Source: JANNSX01 sp963741525
Lineage (GTDB): Bacteria > Pseudomonadota > Alphaproteobacteria > Rhizobiales > Hyphomicrobiaceae
Assembly: GCA_963741525.1 (NCBI GenBank)
Contig: CAVUIW010000006.1
Location: 62,001 to 126,000 of the forward strand
Length of the DNA stretch: 64,000 nucleotides
Reading direction: 5' to 3'
Shown: positions 59,134 through 64,000 of the stretch, in pieces
Numbering within the stretch: the stretch's first letter is position 1
Layout of the letters: the number at the start of each line of letters is the position of its first letter
The notes under the pieces: generated by a model
Database searches by the model: none
The model's input: the letters and a program-made list of their open reading frames with translations, nothing else
What the model was told of the DNA's origin: nothing
Position numbers and translations under genes: made by a program

Positions 59134-60117
59134 TCAAATCCGTCCGATGGTGTGGCGCTTGGCGCCCTTCTGCTCGGCCACCAGACAAATGATGTCGTGA
59201 AGGATGGTCGCGCCCGCGAGCGCGGTGACCTCGCCATGGTCATAGGGTGGCGACACCTCGACCAGATCCATCCCGACGAGATTTAGGCTGCCGAGCCCAC
59301 GCAGGATTTCCAGCGCTTGCCAGCTCGCCGGGCCACCCGCGACCGGCGTGCCGGTGCCGGGCGCATAGGCCGGGTCGAGGAAATCGATGTCGAAGGAGAG
59401 GTAAACCGGACCTTCGCCAACCTTCGCTTTGATGGCATTGATGGTGGCATCGACGCCGTTCCGGAGCACCCAGGGGGCAGTCAGGATCTCGAAGCCGTGC
59501 GCGTCGTCATTGGCGGTTCGCAAACCCACCTGCGTCGAGCGATCGAGGTCGAGGATGCCTTCCTTGGCGGCCCGCAGGAACATCGAGCCATGGTTGAGGC
59601 TCGTCGTGTTTTCGGTCCAGTCGGTCCAGGTATCGCAGTGGGAGTCGAATTGGAGAAGCGCCACCGGCCCATGCTTTTTCGCGTGTGCTTTGAGGAGTGG
59701 ATAGGTAACGAAGTGGTCTCCGCCCATGGTCACCATCATTGCGCCCGCCGCGATGATGGTATCGGCATGCGCCTCGATCGATGCGACGATGGTGTCCGGC
59801 AGATGGTGGTTCACGACGCAGTCGCCGTAGTCGACGACGTTGACCGTCTCGAAGGGATCGAAGCCCCAGGGAAAGGATTTGAGCTCGGCGAGGCCGTGGC
59901 TGACGTTCCTCAGCGCGCGAGGCCCGAAGCGCGTGCCCGGCCGGTCGGTCGTCGCATTGTCGAAGGGAATACCCGAAACGGCGATGTCGACACCCTTGAG
60001 GTTCTGGGTGTGCGGGCAGCGCAGGAAAGTAGAGATGCCACTGAAGGTCGGCTGCCAGGCGCCACCCTTCATGCCCTCCCATGCCAATTGGGGCTTGTCC
60101 TTGCCTGCGCGTGCCAT
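59134..60117 (-). CDS. Agmatinase/ureohydrolase-family protein
   Basis: A 327-residue manganese enzyme of the arginase/agmatinase family. Metal motifs: MMVTMGGDHFVTYPLL, LLQFDSHCDTWTDW and VYLSFDIDFLDPAYAPGTGTP. SpeB-type enzymes convert agmatine to putrescine and urea; related guanidino hydrolases are possible. Start chosen at ATG 60117 with GAGGTC upstream. It is divergent from the PuuB-like gene, which would use putrescine derivatives. Confidence 0.9.
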   Translation of the reverse strand: MARAGKDKPQLAWEGMKGGAWQPTFSGISTFLRCPHTQNLKGVDIAVSGIPFDNATTDRPGTRFGPRALRNVSHGLAELKSFPWGFDPFETVNVVDYGDCVVNHHLPDTIVASIEAHADTIIAAGAMMVTMGGDHFVTYPLLKAHAKKHGPVALLQFDSHCDTWTDWTENTTSLNHGSMFLRAAKEGILDLDRSTQVGLRTANDDAHGFEILTAPWVLRNGVDATINAIKAKVGEGPVYLSFDIDFLDPAYAPGTGTPVAGGPASWQALEILRGLGSLNLVGMDLVEVSPPYDHGEVTALAGATILHDIICLVAEQKGAKRHTIGRI

Positions 60118-60295
60118 TGGTCTGACCTCGTCCCAATTTGTGATCAGATGCGGCGCTTGCACCGGACGGCCCAAGCGTATGAGCGCGGCACCATAATTCG
60201 CCGAACCCGCGCGGTCCAGGGCCCTTGGTCCAACCTTGATCCGACCTTCGGTGGCTGTTATGTGATCACAAAATTCTGCTGTTCCAGAGGTCACG

Positions 60296-61576
60296 ATGTC
60301 CGAGTCTCAGAGCCATGCCCGCTCCTACTACGCGGCAACGGTTAACGACCGGACGAGCTACCCGCCTCTCAAGGGCGATGTGACGGCCGATGTCTGCGTC
60401 GTCGGCGGTGGTTTCTCGGGGCTCTCAACCGCTATCGCGATGGCCGACCGTGGCGCCAGGGTGATCGTGCTGGAAGCCAACCGGGTCGGCTGGGGCGCTT
60501 CGGGGCGCAACGGCGGCCAGTTGCTTGGCGGGCTGCCCGGCTCCGAGCGCTTCATCAGGCAGTTCGGCGCCGAGGGGCGCAAAATCGTCTCCGAGCTCTG
60601 GTACCGGGGCAACGATATCATCGAGGAGCGAATCAAGCGCTTTGCGATCGATTGCGACTTCCGGCGCGGCTCCCTCGATGCGGCGGTCAAGGAGAAGCAC
60701 ATCGCCGGTCTGGAAAGTTTCGCCGAGGAGATGGGCAAGAGCGGACAGGGCCAGGATCTGGAAATGGTCGGGCGCGATCGCGTTCGGGCGCTGCTCGGAA
60801 CCGATGCCTATGTGGGCGGCCTCATCGACAGGCGGAACGCGCATCTGCATCCCCTGAACCTGGCGCTCGGCGAGGCACGGGGCGCGGCGTCCATCGGGGT
60901 CGTCATTCATGAGGGCACGAACGTCACCGGCATCACGCATGGCGACAGGCCCATCGTGAGGACTGGGCATGGCACCGTCACCTGCAAGTGGGTCGTGCTC
61001 GCCGGCAACGCCTATCATGCGCTGGAGCAGAAGAAGCTCGGAGGGCTGCTGTTTCCGGCCGGCTCCTATGTGATCGCGACCGAGCCACTGCCTGAGGATA
61101 CCCTCAAGCGCATCAATCCCGAGCGGCTCGCGGTGGCCGACACGCGCATGGTGCTGGACTATTACCGCCTCTCGGCCGATGGGCGGATGCTGTTCGGCGG
61201 GCTCTGCCAATACGCCAACCGCGATCCCAAGAGCATCTCAGGCGCGCTTCAGCCGAAGCTGCTGAAGATTTATCCCGAACTCGCGTCCACGAAGATCGAC
61301 TACGAGTGGGGCGGCCTCATCGGCATCGTCATCAGCCGCGTGCCGCTGCTCGGGCACGTCGCCAAGAACGTGCTCTACCTGCAGGGCTATTCGGGCCACG
61401 GCGTCAACACCACCCACATCATGAGCGAGATCATCGCGGACGCGATCGACGGCAAACCCGAGCGCCTCGCCATCTACGAGAAGGTCAAGCAGTTCCGCGT
61501 GCCGGCGAACCAGTGGCTGGGCAGCCAGATGCTGGCGCTGGGCATGGCGTATTACCAGTTGAGGGATCGGATGTAG
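60296..61576 (+). CDS. FAD-dependent gamma-glutamylputrescine oxidoreductase-like protein
   Basis: A 426-residue DAO-family flavoenzyme. N-terminal SHARSYYAATVNDRTSYPPL, then the FAD motif VCVVGGGFSGLSTAIAMADRG, GWGASGRNGGQLLGGLPG and C-terminal LQGYSGHGVNTTH are all typical of PuuB. It oxidises gamma-glutamylputrescine to the aldehyde in putrescine catabolism. The promoter region is shared with the divergent agmatinase-like gene. Homologues may act on other amino compounds. Confidence 0.87.
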   Translation: MSESQSHARSYYAATVNDRTSYPPLKGDVTADVCVVGGGFSGLSTAIAMADRGARVIVLEANRVGWGASGRNGGQLLGGLPGSERFIRQFGAEGRKIVSELWYRGNDIIEERIKRFAIDCDFRRGSLDAAVKEKHIAGLESFAEEMGKSGQGQDLEMVGRDRVRALLGTDAYVGGLIDRRNAHLHPLNLALGEARGAASIGVVIHEGTNVTGITHGDRPIVRTGHGTVTCKWVVLAGNAYHALEQKKLGGLLFPAGSYVIATEPLPEDTLKRINPERLAVADTRMVLDYYRLSADGRMLFGGLCQYANRDPKSISGALQPKLLKIYPELASTKIDYEWGGLIGIVISRVPLLGHVAKNVLYLQGYSGHGVNTTHIMSEIIADAIDGKPERLAIYEKVKQFRVPANQWLGSQMLALGMAYYQLRDRM

Positions 61577-62056
61577 GGGCTGCATCTGCTAAAGCGAGGA
61601 GTGCTGGGTCGTTGGCTTGACGCCGGCATCGCTTCACCTGTCACAGCTCGCCATGCGCGGCCATCACACTTGTTGCCCTGAGGCCTCACCCACCTTCCCA
61701 CTTGCGTCCCCGGCCGCCGCGTGGCCGGCATGGCCGGGCACGCTCAGAGCCGGGGTCTTCACCAGTGCATGGCGAGACACCGGGCCCCAGACGGCAAGAG
61801 GTGACGATCCCGGATAGCCGCGCCACTGCGCGGCTTCCGGGAACGCAAGTGGAGGGGACGAGCCTGACTGCGCATTGACGGCTGTGAGATGCGATTTGGC
61901 CCTGGCTTCGGAAGTGTTACGGCGTTTGCGCCAGGCCTTGATCGGACTGCTCCGTTGGTGGAGCCAGACCAGGCAGGACCTACTGTTCGCGGCGTCAGAG
62001 CAAGAAGCATGTAGCAGGCGCAGGCCACTAGGGCGGGCTTGGGGTGGACACTGCGC
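61577..62056. repeat. Gene-free region with inverted repeat and REP-like hairpin
   Basis: A 480-bp gap. CCACTTGCGT[C]CCCGG at 61698-61713 is inverted at 61837-61852 (one mismatch). Inside the right part is a 14-bp hairpin with a bulged T (CCCGGA/TCCGGG and AGCCGCGC/GCGCGGCT, about 61810-61842), of the type common as intergenic repeats in alphaproteobacteria. No gene is supported in 61860-62056. Confidence 0.7.
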
Positions 62057-62897
62057 CTACACCGCCAACCCCTGCCTCTCCAACCAGGCCGCCGCCTCGG
62101 GGATCCGCGAAGGATCGTTGAGTTCGATCATCAGGCGCGGCATCACCGTGAGCTTGTCGAGCGCGCGGAACACGGCGTGCCATGGCACGCTCCCCTCGCC
62201 CATCACCCAGTGGCGATCACCGTACCCGTCGGCGTCCTGGAGATGGACGTGGGCGAGCATGTCGCCGGCGGCGCGCACGAAAGCATCGACCGGCGGTCCG
62301 CCATAGGTGCCCTGCGCCAGCAACGCGTGCCCGGTGTCGAGCGAGACGCGCACCGCCGGACTGTTGAAACTCTTCGCGAGATCGACGCGCCAGGCCGGGT
62401 CCTTGTCGTCGCAATTCTCGATGACGAGAACGGCGCCGATGTCCTCCGCCTTCTTGACAGCCTCCTTCATGCAGAGCTGCACGCGCTCGATCTGCTTCTC
62501 GCGCATGCCGTCGTAGAGGAAGTAGTGGTTGTAGTCCCACAGCGTCGAGGGCGAGTGGACAACCATGTGGCCGCCGCCCTTTTTGCCATTGATTGCCCGC
62601 AAGGCCTCGATGCCGGCATCGAGGCGGCGCTTCACCACCTCGCGCACGTCCGGGTCCTGCGTGTCGATCTGCCAGCCGTAGAAAGGCCCGTGGATGCCAA
62701 CGCGGCCCGTGTGCCCATCGAGGAGCTTTCTCGCCCGTTCGGCGATCGGCTTCCAGTCGCCGATCAGCGCCTCGACCGCCGATGAAATCCTGGATCTCGA
62801 GATCGCGCTGGCGCTCGAGCACCCAGCGCTTGTGCATCTCCAGATGCTCGAGATCGAGGGCGGCGCCGAGGACGGGAGGACTGTTCTTGCGGGACAT
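62057..62897 (-). CDS. Sugar phosphate isomerase/epimerase-type TIM barrel protein (frameshifted)
   Basis: A xylose-isomerase-like TIM barrel of about 279 residues. Visible: VGIHGPFYGW, GGGHMVVHSPSTLWDYNHY, LVIENCDDKDP with a metal-binding Glu, VSLDTGHALLAQG and HVHLQDADGYGDRHW. The ATG at 62897 (MSRKNSPP) starts one frame; at about 62780, removing one T from GATTTC gives QDSSAVEALIGDW and a continuous protein. It starts 3 bp after the moaB stop. Substrate unknown. Confidence 0.83.
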
Positions 62898-62900
62898 GGT

Positions 62901-63463
62901 TCAAACCTTCTTGCCGGTCGCTGGTTTCGACGGAGTCTTCGGTTAGCCTGGGCAGGATCTCGACGAAGTTGCAGGGCCGGTGGCGGTTGTCGAGCTGCCA
63001 CTTGAGAATGCCTTCCCAGGCATCCTTGCAGGCGCCGGGCGAGCCGGGCAGGCAAAAGATGTAGGTGCCTTGGGCAACTCCAGCCACACGCCCGCGACTG
63101 GATCGTCGAGGTGCCGACTTTTTCAAAGGAAAGCATGTGAAAGACGACAGAGAAGCCGTCGATCACCTTCTCGAAGAGCGGCGTCACGGCTTCCGGTGTC
63201 ACGTCGCGGCCGGTGAACCCGGTGCCGCCCGTGGTGATGACGGCATCGATGCCCGCGTTCTCGATCCATCCCGCGACCTTGGTGCGGATGGCCTCGACGT
63301 CGTCTTTCAACAGCGCCCGATCGGCGAGCCTGTGGCCAGCCTCGGCGATCCGCTCGGCCAGATAGTCGCCGGACTTGTCCTCTTTCGCGGTGCGCGTATC
63401 CGACACCGTCAGCACGGCGATGTTGATCGGGATGAAGGGACGGCTTTCGTCGATCTTGGGCAT
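62901..63463 (-). CDS. moaB: Molybdenum cofactor biosynthesis protein B (frameshifted)
   Basis: MoaB/MogA-type protein that adenylylates or handles molybdopterin. The start MPKIDESRPFIPINIAV is at ATG 63463. TTGGTGFTGRDVTPEAV and FHMLSFEKVGTSTIQSRA are diagnostic. At about 63083 an extra T breaks the frame; corrected, it reads RACGGVAQGTYIFCLPGS. A second change near 62925 is needed to end at TGA 62901 (tail about PSKPATGKKV). The corrected length of about 187 residues is normal. Confidence 0.88.
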
Positions 63464-63967
63464 GCGCTCTACTGCCCGCTGACGGGTCCGTCTGACCCCT
63501 CTCGCGCGGAGCAGACGGCCCTTCTCGCGGCTCCAGTCGCGGCGGCGCTCGGTGTCGCGCTTGTCGTGCAGCTTCTTGCCCTTGGCCAGCGCCAGCGCCA
63601 CCTTCGCCTTGCCGCGCGCATTGAAGTAGACCGAGAGCGGCACCATCGTCATGCCCTCGCGCTCCGTTGCGATGATGAGCTTGGCCATCTGCCGCTTGCG
63701 CAGCAGCAGCTTGCGCGGCCGCTTGGGCTCGTGATTGAAGCGGTTGGCTTCCAGATATTCGGGGATGTTGGCGTTGATGAGCCAGATCTCGCCGTGCTCG
63801 GCCGAGGCGTAGCTCTCCGCGATGGTGGCCTTGCCCGAGCGCAGCGACTTCACCTCCGAGCCCGCGAGCGCGATGCCTGCCTCCATCACCTCGACGATCT
63901 CGTAGTTGTGGCGCGCCTTCCGGTTCTCGGCGACGACCTTGCGATCGTCGTCCTCCTTCGAAGCCAT
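63464..63967 (-). CDS. smpB: SsrA-binding protein (3' end unclear)
   Basis: SmpB binds tmRNA for trans-translation on stalled ribosomes. The start is ATG 63967 (MASKEDDDRKVVAENRKARH). Motifs: IALAGSEVKSLRSGKATIAE, WLINANIPEYLEANRFNHEP and a basic tail REKGRLLRARG. The core should end near 63497, but no in-frame stop follows: the frame runs through about 11 codons straight into moaB. A lost stop by a one-base error is likely, but a real SmpB-MoaB fusion cannot be excluded from sequence. Confidence 0.9.
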
Positions 63968-64000
63968 GGCAAAGGTCCTCGAGCCCTAATTCAACAGCCC

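Noticed and set aside
61759..62028. Minus-strand 89-codon open frame in the gap after the PuuB-like gene
   Set aside because: Overlaps a palindromic repeat and has no ribosome site or recognisable motif.

Overview
The window reads as a GC-rich alphaproteobacterial chromosome, most likely order Hyphomicrobiales (Rhizobiales). The signs are the hisS-hisZ-hisG block with a short HisG, an FnrN-type regulator, a threonine dehydrogenase lacking the structural-zinc cysteines, and palindromic intergenic repeats of the kind common in that order. No rRNA, tRNA or CRISPR array was recognised.

Layout. 1-9971 (+): a six-gene operon for uptake and breakdown of N-methylated compounds (glycine-betaine-type ABC ATPase, tandem-duplicated permease, choline-kinase-like kinase, two FAD/GcvT-type dimethylglycine or sarcosine dehydrogenases around an amidohydrolase). 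10057-11868 (-): aldose-epimerase-like gene and SDR dehydrogenase. 11965-13523 (+): a compact retron, with promoter, msr-msd RNA bounded by a long a1/a2 inverted repeat, and a YADD reverse transcriptase. 13528-17574 (-): four-gene operon (PLP aminotransferase, dimethylformamidase-like protein, ectoine-synthase-like cupin, PCMT-like methyltransferase). 17757-23290: Fnr-type regulator, secreted protein, UbiB-family kinase, membrane cyclase, sugar ABC ATPase. 23330-28024 (-): one very large cadherin/RTX adhesin gene in many frames. 28326-36905 (+, one gene -): uvrB, methyltransferase, GST, DUF922 protein, OmpA protein, sugar kinase. 36912-40396 (-): dehydrogenase, kbl, tdh (threonine to glycine). 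40397-41008: repeat cluster. 41009-43230 (-): polysaccharide deacetylase, methyltransferase, TMEM175 channel. 43362-56302: carB, greA, tauE, hisSZG, gltX, an RTX protein, gltA. 56528-63967: lytic transglycosylase, MarR regulator, amidotransferase, agmatinase-like and PuuB-like genes (polyamine catabolism), isomerase, moaB, smpB.

The most exciting feature is the retron at 11965-13523. Its RT is intact and the upstream RNA has the canonical order promoter - a1 - msr hairpins - msd hairpin - a2 - RT start. No effector gene lies beside it. Second is a palindromic element that seems to have inserted in frame, twice in tandem, inside kbl.

Caution: about a dozen housekeeping genes (including hisS, hisZ and gltA) are broken by single-base frameshifts. 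Most are repaired by deleting one base from a short homopolymer, which points to sequencing or assembly error rather than gene death. The adhesin gene has a much higher break density and may be truly degraded or badly assembled.
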